Positions 1-8,919 are shown, numbered from the stretch's first letter. The stretch: 37,745 nucleotides of DNA from Candidatus Poribacteria bacterium (GCA_022567695.1 JADFGN010000008.1:1-37745); one strand, 5' to 3'. Numbers and translations: made by a program. Notes: generated by a model from the letters alone, not told the origin.

Positions 1-66
1 TGTCGAAAACGAAAATATGACCATCAGGGCGAGTGTAAATAGTAGAATTAAGATTGTTTTACGCAT
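1..66 (-). CDS. N-terminus of an exported protein (partial, runs off window)
   Basis: The first 22 codons of a minus-strand gene are visible, starting with ATG at 66 and continuing past the window start. The peptide begins MRKTILILLF and continues as a hydrophobic stretch, the n- and h-region of a signal peptide or lipoprotein leader. An AGGAGG Shine-Dalgarno sequence lies about 14 nt upstream, slightly far but present. The mature protein is outside the window, so its function cannot be told. Confidence 0.6.
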   Translation of the reverse strand, partial: MRKTILILLFTLALMVIFSFST

Positions 67-195
67 GATTACTTTAACTGCCTCCTATTTAGTTAATAGT
101 CACAATTATCGTGGAAAGCACATTCCCACGACCCGATTTTGCTGACGAACGATCTGCCGAATGAACTGAACTAGCACATCGTTCGTCAATACGTT

Positions 196-561
196 CTAGC
201 CACGCATTATTGATTCAACTTCCGGCAAGGCAGCCGCGACAGCCGCTTGATCAACATTCGTCGCAACATCCTCATAGCCTGCGGTGCGAATCATCTCAGC
301 GAGATTGTTACCAAGTTGCTCAATCGTCCACCCGATCGAATCAGGGACCGTAGCTGTATCGAGAGAGCGATGATCGTTTTTTCCAGAGGGATCATAATGA
401 TAATGCGGATTCTTTCGGAAGCAATCGAACCGTAGCAGTTGCACCGATTTGCCATCAACGTCGCCATAGACACGGACGGCAGGGCCGCCGTCCTCGCCAA
501 GGGTGCGGTTATCAACGTGGAGTTCGACCCCACCAGTGCTAAACACTTTTTCTTCACTCAT
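196..561 (-). CDS. Small hypothetical protein (121 aa)
   Basis: No family is recognised with confidence. The protein is soluble and acidic, without signal peptide or membrane segment. A His-rich patch (NPHYHYDP) precedes an amphipathic C-terminal half. I chose the ATG at 561 because an AAGGAG ribosome site sits 8-9 nt upstream. A longer in-frame start at 582 would place that site inside the coding region. It is the only gene between the exported protein and the divergent sugar-epimerase gene. Reading-frame integrity and the ribosome site support it being real; nothing more can be said about its role. Confidence 0.65.
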   Translation of the reverse strand: MSEEKVFSTGGVELHVDNRTLGEDGGPAVRVYGDVDGKSVQLLRFDCFRKNPHYHYDPSGKNDHRSLDTATVPDSIGWTIEQLGNNLAEMIRTAGYEDVATNVDQAAVAAALPEVESIMRG

Positions 562-608
562 TTGTGCATTCTCCTTGTTCAATCATCAATTGTTAATCGT
601 CAATTTCC

Positions 609-638
609 TTGACCTACATCAATGCCATGCGATAGAAT
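609..638 (+). promoter_or_regulatory. Candidate sigma-70 promoter for the epimerase gene
   Basis: TTGACC (609-614) and TAGAAT (633-638) are separated by 18 nt and point toward the epimerase start at 757. About 35 nt downstream lies an imperfect dyad (673-690, CCGCAAGCTTTCGAGACA) that closely resembles the palindrome at the glutaredoxin promoter (8867-8884). Confidence 0.4.
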
Positions 639-756
639 AGACGATGTATTTTATGTTTAGGTTGAATCATTTCCGCAAGCTTTCGAGACAATCCCAATTA
701 ATCTGATTTTATGGAATGCTGATTCGTGTGAACGACTTTTGGAACGGAGGAATTGA

Positions 757-1686
757 ATGGCGCATTACTTGGTTACAGGCGGTTGTGGATTCATCGGATC
801 TCATCTTGTTAAGGCATTAGTGAAACGAGGAGAGCGTGTGCGTGTATTTGACAACTGTACGACAGGAAAAGCGGAAAATATCGCCGACGTTGCAGATAAA
901 ATAGAGTTTTGCTCCGCGGATTTGCAGGACATTGATGCTGTCTCTCAGGCTGTTGAAGGGATTGACTACGTTTTTCACCAAGGTGCATTACCCTCTGTCG
1001 CCAGATCTGTTGCCGATCCAATCGTGACCAACAATGTCAATATCAATGGAACGTTGAACCTCCTTGTTGCCTCGCGAGATGCCGACGTGAAGCGAGTTGT
1101 TTACGCGGCGTCCTCTTCTGCCTATGGAAATAGGCCAAAATCTATAAAGTCGGAAGACCTCCCTCCCAATCCCGCCTCCCCTTATGCACTGACCAAATAC
1201 GTTGGCGAGTGCTATTGCCAAATTTTCACGCAGCTTTACGGGCTGGAAACGGTTGCATTGCGATATTTCAACATCTTCGGTCCCGGCCAGGATTCAAGTT
1301 CTTCCTATTCTGCAGTCATACCTCTGTTTATTTCCGCCTACCTCAATGGTGAAGCCCCTAAGATCGAGGGAGATGGTGAGCAATCACGAGATTTTACCTA
1401 CGTTGCCAATGCGGTTCACGCAAACTTGCTCGCTTGTCATGCTGAAGGCGTAGCCGGAGAAGTCTTTAACGTCGGTTGTGGTGAACGAGCATCAATTAAC
1501 CAGCTTGCCACTTTGATCGGAGAAATGATGGAATCTGATACGAAACCCGTCTATGTTGCACCACGGCCGGGGGATGTCCGACACTCGCTTGCAGATATCC
1601 AAAAGGCGAAACGTCTTCTGGGTTATGAGCCACAGGTCGATCTCAAAACAGGTTTGCGCCGAACAGTTGACTGGTTCCTTCAGTGA
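757..1686 (+). CDS. NAD-dependent UDP-sugar 4-epimerase-like protein (extended SDR)
   Basis: This 309-residue protein has the hallmarks of extended short-chain dehydrogenases acting on nucleotide sugars. The Rossmann motif GGCGFIG is at residues 8-14, with a Ser-rich substrate strand (ASSSAYG, 118-124) and the catalytic Tyr143-x3-Lys147 pair. A C-terminal nucleotide-sugar region includes RDFTYV. Overall it resembles GalE and WbpP-type UDP-GlcNAc/UDP-Glc 4-epimerases, but the exact sugar cannot be deduced. The start is supported by GGAGG about 7 nt upstream. The sulfatase-fold gene follows after 49 nt on the same strand, so the pair may act on surface polysaccharide. UDP-glucuronate decarboxylase or dTDP-glucose dehydratase activity is less likely but not excluded. 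Confidence 0.85.
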   Translation: MAHYLVTGGCGFIGSHLVKALVKRGERVRVFDNCTTGKAENIADVADKIEFCSADLQDIDAVSQAVEGIDYVFHQGALPSVARSVADPIVTNNVNINGTLNLLVASRDADVKRVVYAASSSAYGNRPKSIKSEDLPPNPASPYALTKYVGECYCQIFTQLYGLETVALRYFNIFGPGQDSSSSYSAVIPLFISAYLNGEAPKIEGDGEQSRDFTYVANAVHANLLACHAEGVAGEVFNVGCGERASINQLATLIGEMMESDTKPVYVAPRPGDVRHSLADIQKAKRLLGYEPQVDLKTGLRRTVDWFLQ

Positions 1687-1735
1687 AGCTATTCTCACAG
1701 TAAGGATGCCGCTAATCGCATTACGGAGGATTTTT

Positions 1736-3124
1736 ATGAACGTTATCGTTATCATGGCAGACAGTTGGCGCGTGGATCATTTCGGTTGCTACGGAAACGA
1801 TTGGATACAAACGCCGAATTTAGATCGATTCGCGGAGGAGAGTTGTGTTTTCGATATGGCATTTTCCGAAGGCTTGCCAACGATTCCAACTCGCACGTCT
1901 CTGTTTACTGGACGCTACACATTTCCATTTCGGGGCTGGCAGCGACTGGAACACGATGATATCCTCTTGGCTGAAGTGCTGTGGAGTTCAGGCTATACCT
2001 CCGCATTGATTACTGATACTTATCACATGCACAAACCAAGAATGGCATTTGAGCGTGGCTTCGATTACGTTCATTTCATTCGTGGGCAGGAAGGCGATCC
2101 ATATATCCTGGACGAGTCAATTGAGGTAGATATCGATGCGTATCACAAAGACAATGGTAATCCCGAGGCGCAAACTAGGGTCCGGAATCAACTTGAACAG
2201 TATATGCGAAATCGAGCGCACTGGAAAAGCGATGAGGATCATTTTATCGCTCAAGTGGTTAAATCATCGCTCCATTGGATAGAAAATCAGTCGAAAAAGG
2301 ACGGACTTTTCTTATGGATGGATTGCTTCGATCCGCATGAGCCGTGGGATCCGCCGCCACCTTTCAATCGGATGTATCAACCAAATTATACCGGGAAAGA
2401 ACTGATTCATCCCATACCCGGTGAAGTAGCAGGCTATCTTACAGAGGCGGATCAGCGGTGCGTTCAGGCCCTTTACGCCGGTGAAATTTCGTTGGTTGAC
2501 AAATGGATTGGTATTTTTCTGGATAGGTTGCGCGAGCTCGAAATGTTTGACGATACGTTAATTGTCTTCATGTCCGATCACGGTGAACCGCTTGGTGAAG
2601 GTAAATGGGGGCACGGTATCGTCCGAAAAGCACGTCCCTGGCCCTATGAAGAACTTGTGCATATCCCGCTCATCATTCGCCATCCGAACGGCGTCGGGAG
2701 TGGCAAGCGAAATCAGGCGTTTGTCCAACCGCCTGATATCATGCCAACCGTGCTTGACTTTCTTGGTTTAGCTGGCCCCGGACATATGCACGGCCGAAGT
2801 CTCCTTCCCCTCCTTTCCGAACAGGTTGACAAGATTCGAGATTACGCTTATACAGGCTTCTACCTCAAATCTTGGAGTATCCGAACACCCGAATGGAGTT
2901 ATATTTGGTGGCCACCAACGCTCCCAAAGGTAGAGCAAACGATGCCAGGCACTCTCGGCGCGATTTCTTGTACGCTTGTTGGAAGCTTGGAAACACCACC
3001 GAAACCGGAGCTTTACAATCGAAAAGTAGACCTGTATGAACTGAACAACCTCGTAGATGAACATCCGAACATTGCCCAAGAATTGGAACTTGAGTTACGC
3101 CGGTTCGTTGAAAGATTGTATTAA
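1736..3124 (+). CDS. Sulfatase-fold (alkaline phosphatase superfamily) hydrolase with Thr at the FGly position
   Basis: A 462-residue cytoplasmic-looking protein without signal peptide. The N-terminus VIVIMADSWRVDHFGCYG, the block PTIPTRTSLFTG at 48-59, and the metal-site motif SDHG (Asp281, His282) place it in the sulfatase branch of the alkaline phosphatase superfamily. The nucleophile motif C/S-x-P-x-R reads Thr49-Ile-Pro-Thr-Arg53. Without Cys or Ser it cannot be converted to formylglycine by the known enzymes. In the same superfamily, nucleotide pyrophosphatases/phosphodiesterases and phosphonoacetate hydrolase use Thr as nucleophile, so a phosphoester or phosphonate substrate is more plausible than a sulfate ester. 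The start at 1736 follows GGAGGA by 5 nt; upstream in-frame codons overlap the epimerase gene and are unlikely to be used. Confidence 0.85.
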   Translation: MNVIVIMADSWRVDHFGCYGNDWIQTPNLDRFAEESCVFDMAFSEGLPTIPTRTSLFTGRYTFPFRGWQRLEHDDILLAEVLWSSGYTSALITDTYHMHKPRMAFERGFDYVHFIRGQEGDPYILDESIEVDIDAYHKDNGNPEAQTRVRNQLEQYMRNRAHWKSDEDHFIAQVVKSSLHWIENQSKKDGLFLWMDCFDPHEPWDPPPPFNRMYQPNYTGKELIHPIPGEVAGYLTEADQRCVQALYAGEISLVDKWIGIFLDRLRELEMFDDTLIVFMSDHGEPLGEGKWGHGIVRKARPWPYEELVHIPLIIRHPNGVGSGKRNQAFVQPPDIMPTVLDFLGLAGPGHMHGRSLLPLLSEQVDKIRDYAYTGFYLKSWSIRTPEWSYIWWPPTLPKVEQTMPGTLGAISCTLVGSLETPPKPELYNRKVDLYELNNLVDEHPNIAQELELELRRFVERLY

Positions 3125-3173
3125 AAGGAAATTGGCCATTCAAATGTTTTATAAGGTATTTACCATAAAAAAC

Positions 3174-3202
3174 TTGCAAACCTTTTCCGCTTGTGTTATC
3201 AT
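3174..3202 (+). promoter_or_regulatory. Candidate promoter for moaA
   Basis: TTGCAA (3174-3179) and TATCAT (3197-3202) are spaced by 17 nt, a good fit to a sigma-70 promoter. The leader to the moaA start is about 55 nt and contains GGGAGG at 3221-3226, too far from the start to be its ribosome site. The leader is too short for the known molybdenum cofactor riboswitch. Confidence 0.5.
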
Positions 3203-3261
3203 TTAATTCGTTTCAAAATAGGGAGGAAATCCCCAGGCCCCTACCGTAAAATTGATTGATA

Positions 3262-4257
3262 ATGAAACCACAACTGATTGATAGCTTTAATCGAGTGCAT
3301 ACCAACTTGCGAATCTCCGTGACAGATCAATGTAACTTTCGTTGCATCTACTGCATGCCGGAAGATATGGACTTCATGGAGAATGAGAAGATAATGACCT
3401 TTGACGAAATTCTCCATCTGACTCGCATCTTCGTCGATTTAGGAGTTGATAAAGTCCGGATTACGGGTGGTGAACCGTTAGTTCGTCGGGGGGTTCCAGA
3501 ACTTATTAAGCAACTTTGGCAGGTCGAAGGTCTAAAGGATATTGGCTTGACGACGAACGGCATCGGTTTAGTGAAGCAAGCGAAAGCACTTTACGACGCA
3601 GGGCTTCGTCGTATTAACGTGAGCCTTGATACGCTGAATGAAGAGAAGTTCGAGCAGATGACACGCCGAAAAATGCTTGCAAAAGTGCTAGCGGGGCTGA
3701 AAGAAGCGCAACATTGTGGATTTAATCCGATCAAGATAAATGCTGTAACGATGCGGGATTTCACCGAAGATGAAATTATTGACCTCGCCGAATTTGCCCG
3801 TGAAAATTCTTATGAACTCCGTTTCATTGAATTTATGCCTTTAGATGGGGACGACATTTGGGGACGTAACATTCTCCTTCCTGGCAAGGAGATTCTCAAT
3901 AAAATTCATGAGATCTATCCGCTTGAGCCAGTTCAGATGAATGGAAATAGGAAACATGCTCCGGCGAAGGAATATCGTTTTGTGGATGGTAAAGGTAAAG
4001 TTGGCGTCATTGCTTCGGTGACCGAGCCGTTTTGCGATGATTGCAATCGGGTACGTCTCACGGCAGATGGTCATCTACGGGCATGCCTGTTTTCGATTTC
4101 AGAAACAGATTTGTTGACTCCACTACGCGCTGGTGTTCCGGATGAAGCCATTGCAGAGCTTATCATTGAGAATGTGAAAAACAAGGGGCCGGGGCATAAA
4201 ATCAATGCAGCAGATTTCGTAAAACCCGCACGCAACATGTCAATGATTGGTGGATAA
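3262..4257 (+). CDS. moaA: GTP 3',8-cyclase MoaA (molybdenum cofactor biosynthesis)
   Basis: A radical SAM enzyme that, with MoaC, converts GTP to cyclic pyranopterin monophosphate, the first step of molybdenum cofactor synthesis. The N-terminal 4Fe-4S motif CNFRCIYC (Cys24, Cys28, Cys31) is followed by the SAM-binding block RITGGEPLVR. The second, GTP-binding cluster has Cys residues in PFCDDCNRVRL and in HLRACLF. The protein ends in Gly-Gly, the conserved MoaA tail needed for activity. Length (331 aa) is normal. The ATG at 3262 is preferred over an in-frame TTG at 3256; neither has a good ribosome site. No other moa gene is adjacent. As a two-cluster Fe-S enzyme it sits next to the SUF operon, though its own promoter suggests separate transcription. 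Confidence 0.95.
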   Translation: MKPQLIDSFNRVHTNLRISVTDQCNFRCIYCMPEDMDFMENEKIMTFDEILHLTRIFVDLGVDKVRITGGEPLVRRGVPELIKQLWQVEGLKDIGLTTNGIGLVKQAKALYDAGLRRINVSLDTLNEEKFEQMTRRKMLAKVLAGLKEAQHCGFNPIKINAVTMRDFTEDEIIDLAEFARENSYELRFIEFMPLDGDDIWGRNILLPGKEILNKIHEIYPLEPVQMNGNRKHAPAKEYRFVDGKGKVGVIASVTEPFCDDCNRVRLTADGHLRACLFSISETDLLTPLRAGVPDEAIAELIIENVKNKGPGHKINAADFVKPARNMSMIGG

Positions 4258-4347
4258 AAGCAGCAGTGGCATGGTTCAGAAGCGGATTGGCATTTTGAAA
4301 TCTCCCCGCATTAAAATTAGATGGTAATAGGAGCTTAAACAGAGATA

Positions 4348-5178
4348 ATGAGCACTGAATTAGTCATTAAGGACTTACACATCAGCGTGGAAGGAACACC
4401 TATCATCAAGAACCTGAATTTGACTGTACGACAAGGCGAAATCCACGCGCTTATGGGACCGAACGGTTCTGGCAAAAGTACCCTTGCAAACGCACTCATG
4501 GGGCACCCACTTTATGAGATTGATTCCGGCGAAGTCACTTTTGATGGCGTTGATGTCCTTGAACTCGAGTCGAACGAACGTGCAAAGTTGGGGCTTTTCC
4601 TCGCCTTTCAATATCCAACGGCAGTGCCTGGCGTAAGTATGGCGAACTTCCTCCGCATGGCTGTGAGTGCTGTGCGCTCTGGAAATTCAAATGGGAGTGA
4701 AACGAAGTTGATTCCCATGCGAGAATTTCGAAGGGAGTTACGCACCAAAATGAAACAACTGGGAGTTGATGAATCGTTTGCTCGACGTTATCTTAACGAT
4801 GGTTTTTCTGGAGGTGAGAAGAAACGCGCCGAGGTTTTGCAACTGGCAATGCTTGAACCCAAAATTGCGATTCTTGATGAAACAGACTCTGGGTTAGATA
4901 TTGACGCCGTGCGAATCGTTGGCGAAAGCGTGAACCAGTTGATTGGACCAAATTTAGGCGTTTTGATCATTACCCATTACCCTCGCCTCCTCAACTATAT
5001 CCGTCCAGAATTCGTACATATTATGCTTGACGGTAGAATCGTTGAATCAGGCGGCTGGGAACTTGCCCAACTGTTAGAGGAAAAGGGATACGGTCCGATA
5101 CGTGAGAAGTATGGAATTTCAGAGGAAGTTTTAGCGAATGAAGGAGATCAAGATCCCTTGTTCTCTTTAAGACGATAA
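4348..5178 (+). CDS. sufC: SufC, ATPase of the SufBCD Fe-S scaffold
   Basis: SufC is the ABC-type ATPase that drives conformational change in the SufBC2D scaffold during Fe-S cluster assembly in the cytoplasm. Walker A is GPNGSGKST at 37-45 and the signature is FSGGEKKR at 153-160. Walker B is IAILDETDSGLD from 173, and the H-loop is His210. The ETDSGLD form is typical of SufC. At 276 aa it is slightly longer than the common 250 because of a C-terminal tail. It heads a co-directional run sufC-sufB-sufD. Only a weak promoter-like pair was seen upstream (TTGGCA, 19 nt, TAAAAT, ~4290-4320), and I do not call it. Confidence 0.96.
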   Translation: MSTELVIKDLHISVEGTPIIKNLNLTVRQGEIHALMGPNGSGKSTLANALMGHPLYEIDSGEVTFDGVDVLELESNERAKLGLFLAFQYPTAVPGVSMANFLRMAVSAVRSGNSNGSETKLIPMREFRRELRTKMKQLGVDESFARRYLNDGFSGGEKKRAEVLQLAMLEPKIAILDETDSGLDIDAVRIVGESVNQLIGPNLGVLIITHYPRLLNYIRPEFVHIMLDGRIVESGGWELAQLLEEKGYGPIREKYGISEEVLANEGDQDPLFSLRR

Positions 5179-5223
5179 CTCCATTTTCGATATTGATATT
5201 CTCTTCCGAGAAAGGAAATAAAA

Positions 5224-6648
5224 ATGACAGAGCAGAAAGTAACTGAAACCGCGGATATTGGCGTCAGTGATGACTATGAAGCTAAATATGGATTTCATGA
5301 CGATATTAAGCCAGTTTTCAAAGCGCGCAAAGGCTTAGATCTTGAAATTATTAATCAGATGTGTGATATCAAAGATGAACCCGATTGGATGCGTGAATAT
5401 CGGCATAAGGCTTATGAAATCTATAAGCAGAAAGCAATGATAAAATGGGGAGGCGATCTCTCCCAACTCGATTTCGATAACATCTATTATTATGTCAAAG
5501 CTTCAGATCGCGCTGAACGAAGTTGGGATGACGTTCCCGATGATATCAAGAAAACTTTCGATCGACTTGGCATCCCTGAAGCGGAGCGGAAGTTCCTTGC
5601 CGGTGTTGGGGCGCAATACGATTCGGAAGTGGTCTATCACAGTGTTGAGAAGGAATTGGAGAAGATTGGCGTTATTTTCGTTTCTATGGATACCGCTGTT
5701 AGCGAATATCCCGATCTGGTAAAAGAGTATTTTGGAACGCTTATCCCTTCGGCGGACAACAAATTTGCGGCACTCAATAGTGCTATTTGGAGTGGGGGCA
5801 GTTTTATCTACATTCCGCCCGGCGTTAAGGTTGATTATCCATTGCAAGCGTATTTTCGTATCAACAGCGAAAACATGGGGCAATTTGAACGGACGTTGAT
5901 TATTGTTGATGAAGGCGCAGAGGTACACTATGTGGAAGGTTGCACCGCTCCCACATTCTCTAGCGAATCCTTGCACAGCGCGGTCGTCGAAATTATTTGC
6001 AAGAAGGGTTCGCGTGTCCGGTACACGACAATTCAGAATTGGGCAAATAATGTATATAATCTTGTCACAAAACGGGCTTTTGCTTATGAAGACGCCACGA
6101 TGGAATGGATCGATGGGAACTTGGGATCTAAACTCACAATGAAGTACCCCAGTGTTTACATGAAAGGAAAAGGTGCTCACGGTGAGATTCTCTCAATCGC
6201 TTTTGCGACCAAAGGCCAACACCAAGATGCGGGTGGTAAGGTGATTCATTGTGCGCCTTATACAACTTCAAAAATCGTTTCAAAGTCGATTAGTAAGGAT
6301 GGTGGGCGTTCCAGTTACCGTGGGGAACTCAAAGTCCTTAAAGGCGCACACGGCTGTAAATCCAGCGTCGTTTGTGATGCACTCATCCTTGATGAAGAAT
6401 CCCGATCTGATACCTATCCGGTCATCGAGATTGGTGAAAGTGACGTGAATATCGGACATGAAGCCCGTGTGAGCAAGATTGGTGAGGAACAGCTTTTTTA
6501 TCTGATGAGTCGCGGACTTTCCGAAGATGAAGCCTCGACAATGATTGTAAATGGTTTTATTGAGCCGCTCGTTAAGGAACTTCCGATGGAGTACGCCGTG
6601 GAAATGAATCGGCTCATTCAACTCCAGATGGAAGGTTCAGTTGGATAG
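5224..6648 (+). CDS. sufB: SufB, Fe-S cluster scaffold subunit
   Basis: SufB is the core scaffold of the SufBC2D complex on which nascent Fe-S clusters form. The 474-residue protein carries the N-terminal helical block with [12 protein letters not shown], the beta-helix core, and the conserved C-terminal Cys384 in [10 protein letters not shown]. That Cys corresponds by motif to the essential C-terminal Cys of E. coli SufB. The end motif [13 protein letters not shown] is the SufB/SufD signature for SufC contact. AAAGGAA precedes the ATG. The gene starts 45 nt after sufC, and sufD initiates just beyond its stop codon. Confidence 0.97.
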   Translation: MTEQKVTETADIGVSDDYEAKYGFHDDIKPVFKARKGLDLEIINQMCDIKDEPDWMREYRHKAYEIYKQKAMIKWGGDLSQLDFDNIYYYVKASDRAERSWDDVPDDIKKTFDRLGIPEAERKFLAGVGAQYDSEVVYHSVEKELEKIGVIFVSMDTAVSEYPDLVKEYFGTLIPSADNKFAALNSAIWSGGSFIYIPPGVKVDYPLQAYFRINSENMGQFERTLIIVDEGAEVHYVEGCTAPTFSSESLHSAVVEIICKKGSRVRYTTIQNWANNVYNLVTKRAFAYEDATMEWIDGNLGSKLTMKYPSVYMKGKGAHGEILSIAFATKGQHQDAGGKVIHCAPYTTSKIVSKSISKDGGRSSYRGELKVLKGAHGCKSSVVCDALILDEESRSDTYPVIEIGESDVNIGHEARVSKIGEEQLFYLMSRGLSEDEASTMIVNGFIEPLVKELPMEYAVEMNRLIQLQMEGSVG

Positions 6649-6658
6649 GAGATTAGAA

Positions 6659-8068
6659 TTGCAGTCAGAGTTCATTCAAAACTCCCTCGGTGCCTATGAA
6701 GTACACACGGGGGATTTTTCACGCGAATTTGTAGAGAAAATATCAAACGCGCAAGATGAGCCGAATTGGATGCGCGAAAGGCGGTTAGAAGCCTATAGTG
6801 TCTACGAAACCCTCCCGATGCCTCACACGACTCCGGATGCGGTGTGGCGTAAGACAACCGACATGCGTACCCAAGATTATTGGCGTCGGACGACAAGGCA
6901 TATGCGAGGACTGAAGTTGGATGGGTTTCAGCCAGTCGCACTCTCTCCTTCAGGACCATCAAACCAGCCACCTTCCGCAGATTCCCAGCAAATGAATTTG
7001 CCATTGAACGGAGAAACATCTGGACTCATTGCGTTGCAGGATGGTCGCGTCATTAAATCCGCGTTGCTGAAAGACCTTGAACGCAAAGGGGTTTATTTTG
7101 CGGATATGAACACCGCGTTGAAGGAACGTCCAGAATTCTTCCGATCGCACTTTATGACCAAGGCAGTGACAGTCGATTGGAACTATTTCGACGCGCTCCA
7201 CGGTGCATTTTGGCAGGGGGGATACCTGTTACACGTTCCAAGAGGCGTTGTCGTTGAAATTCCGTTGCGAGTTTTTGTCGCTCTGTCTGAATCACAGCGG
7301 GCAGATTTGGCGCACACAATAATTGTTGCTGAAGCCGATAGTCAATTCACCATTTTGGAGGAACACGTTTCGACAGACGCAAATACGTCCGGGCTTCACT
7401 GTGGTGCAGTCGAAATATTTATCGATCGCAACGCGCATGTGAATTACGTTCAGATCCAAAAGTGGAATCATCACGTGTGGAACTTCTCTACACAACGAGC
7501 GATTGTCGGCAGGGATGCGCAACTTCGTTGGGTAACGGCGGCGCTTGGAAGCCGCTTGAGCAAGATGAATCAAGTATCCATTTTGGAAGGAACGGGTAGC
7601 CATGTAGACATGCTTGGGCTTACGTTTGCCCATGCTCGCCAACACATTGATATTCATACGTATCAGGAGCATAAAGCACCTCACACAACTAGCGACTTAC
7701 TTTATAAAATTGTACTCAAAGATCGCTCAACGACAGCGTGGAGCGGCATGATTTATGTTCATCCCGAAGGGCAGTATACCGATGCCTATCAGAAGAATGA
7801 TAATTTGGTCTTGGATAAACGGGCCCATGCAGACACATTGCCGGGCTTGGAAATCCTAGCGAGTGAAGGCATCCGTTGTACGCATGGGGCAACAGCCGGT
7901 CCAATTGATAAAGATCAGGTGTTTTATCTCATGAGCCGTGGGCTGTCTTATGACGAAGCTGAGAAGATGATTGTCGACGGTTTTTTTGAGCCAGTCGTGC
8001 AAAGGGTTCCGCTAGAATCCATCCAGAAGGAACTGCAAGAATCGGTAACATACAAGCTTGCAGTTTAG
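6659..8068 (+). CDS. sufD: SufD, Fe-S cluster assembly protein
   Basis: SufD pairs with SufB in the SufBC2D complex and is needed for iron acquisition during cluster assembly. Homology is clear at both ends. EPNWMRERRLEAY parallels the SufB helix, and [22 protein letters not shown] is the conserved SufD region with its functional His. I chose the TTG at 6659 (469 aa) because GGAG at 6648-6651 lies 7 nt upstream and overlaps the sufB stop. A TTG at 6641 inside sufB is less likely. Residues ~85-125 hold a Ser/Pro/Gln-rich low-complexity stretch absent from the core family fold. Translation is probably coupled to sufB. Confidence 0.95.
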   Translation: MQSEFIQNSLGAYEVHTGDFSREFVEKISNAQDEPNWMRERRLEAYSVYETLPMPHTTPDAVWRKTTDMRTQDYWRRTTRHMRGLKLDGFQPVALSPSGPSNQPPSADSQQMNLPLNGETSGLIALQDGRVIKSALLKDLERKGVYFADMNTALKERPEFFRSHFMTKAVTVDWNYFDALHGAFWQGGYLLHVPRGVVVEIPLRVFVALSESQRADLAHTIIVAEADSQFTILEEHVSTDANTSGLHCGAVEIFIDRNAHVNYVQIQKWNHHVWNFSTQRAIVGRDAQLRWVTAALGSRLSKMNQVSILEGTGSHVDMLGLTFAHARQHIDIHTYQEHKAPHTTSDLLYKIVLKDRSTTAWSGMIYVHPEGQYTDAYQKNDNLVLDKRAHADTLPGLEILASEGIRCTHGATAGPIDKDQVFYLMSRGLSYDEAEKMIVDGFFEPVVQRVPLESIQKELQESVTYKLAV

Positions 8069-8148
8069 GCAGCCTTTTGGAATCTTGTATCAGACGCTGC
8101 CTACCCTTGTATTTTACTTCAGGACTCCAAATTGTAGGTGACAACAAA

Positions 8149-8430
8149 ATGGTTCAAACGACGAAACATCGTTACATCGTCAGAGACGATCAAATTCTGA
8201 GTAGTGAGCCTATCATTGAAGGAACGCGTACCCCAGTAAGAGCCATTGTGGAACTGTGGCGGCAAAGTCTATTGTCTGACGAAATACCGAGCCATTTACC
8301 TCATCTCACACTTGCGCAGGTGTTTGATGCCTTAAGCTACTATAGCGATCATCAGGTTGAAATCAATGCTTATATTGAGTCCAATCGAATCCCAGACGAA
8401 CTAATTGATCCTTTGGTGAAGGAAAAGTGA
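8149..8430 (+). CDS. DUF433 family antitoxin-like protein
   Basis: A 93-residue protein with the DUF433 winged-helix pattern: strand RYIVRDDQILSSEPIIEGTRTPVRAIVEL, then the helix LTLAQVFDALSYYSDHQVEI. DUF433 proteins are usually the antitoxin partner of PIN-like toxins. AGGTGA lies 7 nt before the chosen ATG at 8149; upstream in-frame TTG codons are poorer. Its stop overlaps the start of the DUF5615 gene by 4 nt, so the two are translationally coupled. The pair lies between sufD and the glutaredoxin gene, interrupting an otherwise coherent Fe-S cluster locus. Confidence 0.8.
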   Translation: MVQTTKHRYIVRDDQILSSEPIIEGTRTPVRAIVELWRQSLLSDEIPSHLPHLTLAQVFDALSYYSDHQVEINAYIESNRIPDELIDPLVKEK

Positions 8431-8774
8431 CTCGGCTCTTCATTGAACTTTATCTGGACGAAGATGTAGATGTGTTGGTGGCACATTTATTACGTGCGCG
8501 AGGCTTTGTGGCAACTACTACACGGGACGAAGGACAACTTCAAAAAAGCGATGCAGAGCAACTCACATATGCTGTCAGTCAGCAAAAAGCAATTATGACA
8601 CACAATCGGGTTGACTTTGAAGTGCTCGCTCAAACATACTTTGCCAGAAAGCAAGTACATTATGGCATCATTATAGCTACACGTCACCCACCATACGAGC
8701 TTGTGCGACGGCTTTTGCGCATCCTCAATTATGTAACGGTGGATGAGATGGAAAATCAGGTTCGTTATATTTGA
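8427..8774 (+). CDS. DUF5615 PIN-like toxin candidate
   Basis: A 115-residue protein opening with the acidic motif LYLDEDVDVLVAHLLRARG, followed by TRDEGQ and the IMTHNRVDFEVLA block. This is the DUF5615/Mut7-C-like PIN fold, which in many genomes is paired with DUF433 or VapB proteins. By family, it is predicted to be a metal-dependent RNase acting as toxin; no target can be inferred. The start is GTG at 8427, overlapping the upstream gene's TGA. A TA pair inside the SUF operon suggests insertion, since the next gene has its own strong promoter. Confidence 0.8.
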   Translation: MTRLFIELYLDEDVDVLVAHLLRARGFVATTTRDEGQLQKSDAEQLTYAVSQQKAIMTHNRVDFEVLAQTYFARKQVHYGIIIATRHPPYELVRRLLRILNYVTVDEMENQVRYI

Positions 8775-8834
8775 TAATACTCTGGTGAACAAACGATGTT
8801 AAAGAGCTAATCGTTGGTATTATGATTCAAGTTG

Positions 8835-8863
8835 TTGACATGTAGAAGTTCTGCTTTTACAAT
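8835..8863 (+). promoter_or_regulatory. Strong sigma-70 promoter for the glutaredoxin/sufS half-operon
   Basis: TTGACA (8835-8840), exactly 17 nt, then TACAAT (8858-8863). This is the best promoter match in the window. It implies that grx-sufS-sufU and the genes after them are transcribed independently of sufCBD. The predicted start of transcription falls inside the palindrome at 8867-8884. Confidence 0.7.
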
Positions 8864-8866
8864 AAC

Positions 8867-8884
8867 CTCCGAAAGCTTTCGGAG
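8867..8884. promoter_or_regulatory. Perfect 18-bp palindrome at the transcription start (operator or 5' hairpin)
   Basis: CTCCGAAAGCTTTCGGAG is a perfect 9+9 inverted repeat beginning 3 nt after the -10 box. It could be an operator for a dimeric repressor of the Fe-S genes or form a 5'-end hairpin in the transcript. A near copy lies downstream of the candidate promoter at 609-638. Confidence 0.5.
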
Positions 8885-8919
8885 ACATTTCAAACTTTTC
8901 AAACAGAAAGGAAACAAAA

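Noticed and set aside
1553-1735. Longer N-terminus for the sulfatase-fold protein
   Set aside because: It would overlap the epimerase gene by 134 nt, has no ribosome site, and the conserved N-terminal strand begins exactly at the ATG at 1736, which follows GGAGGA.
3203-3261. Molybdenum cofactor riboswitch ahead of moaA
   Set aside because: The leader between the candidate promoter and the gene is only about 55 nt, too short for that riboswitch, and shows no fitting helices.
5503-6180. 225-codon open frame antisense to sufB
   Set aside because: It lies wholly inside the strongly conserved sufB gene, has no family features and is a by-product of sufB codon use.
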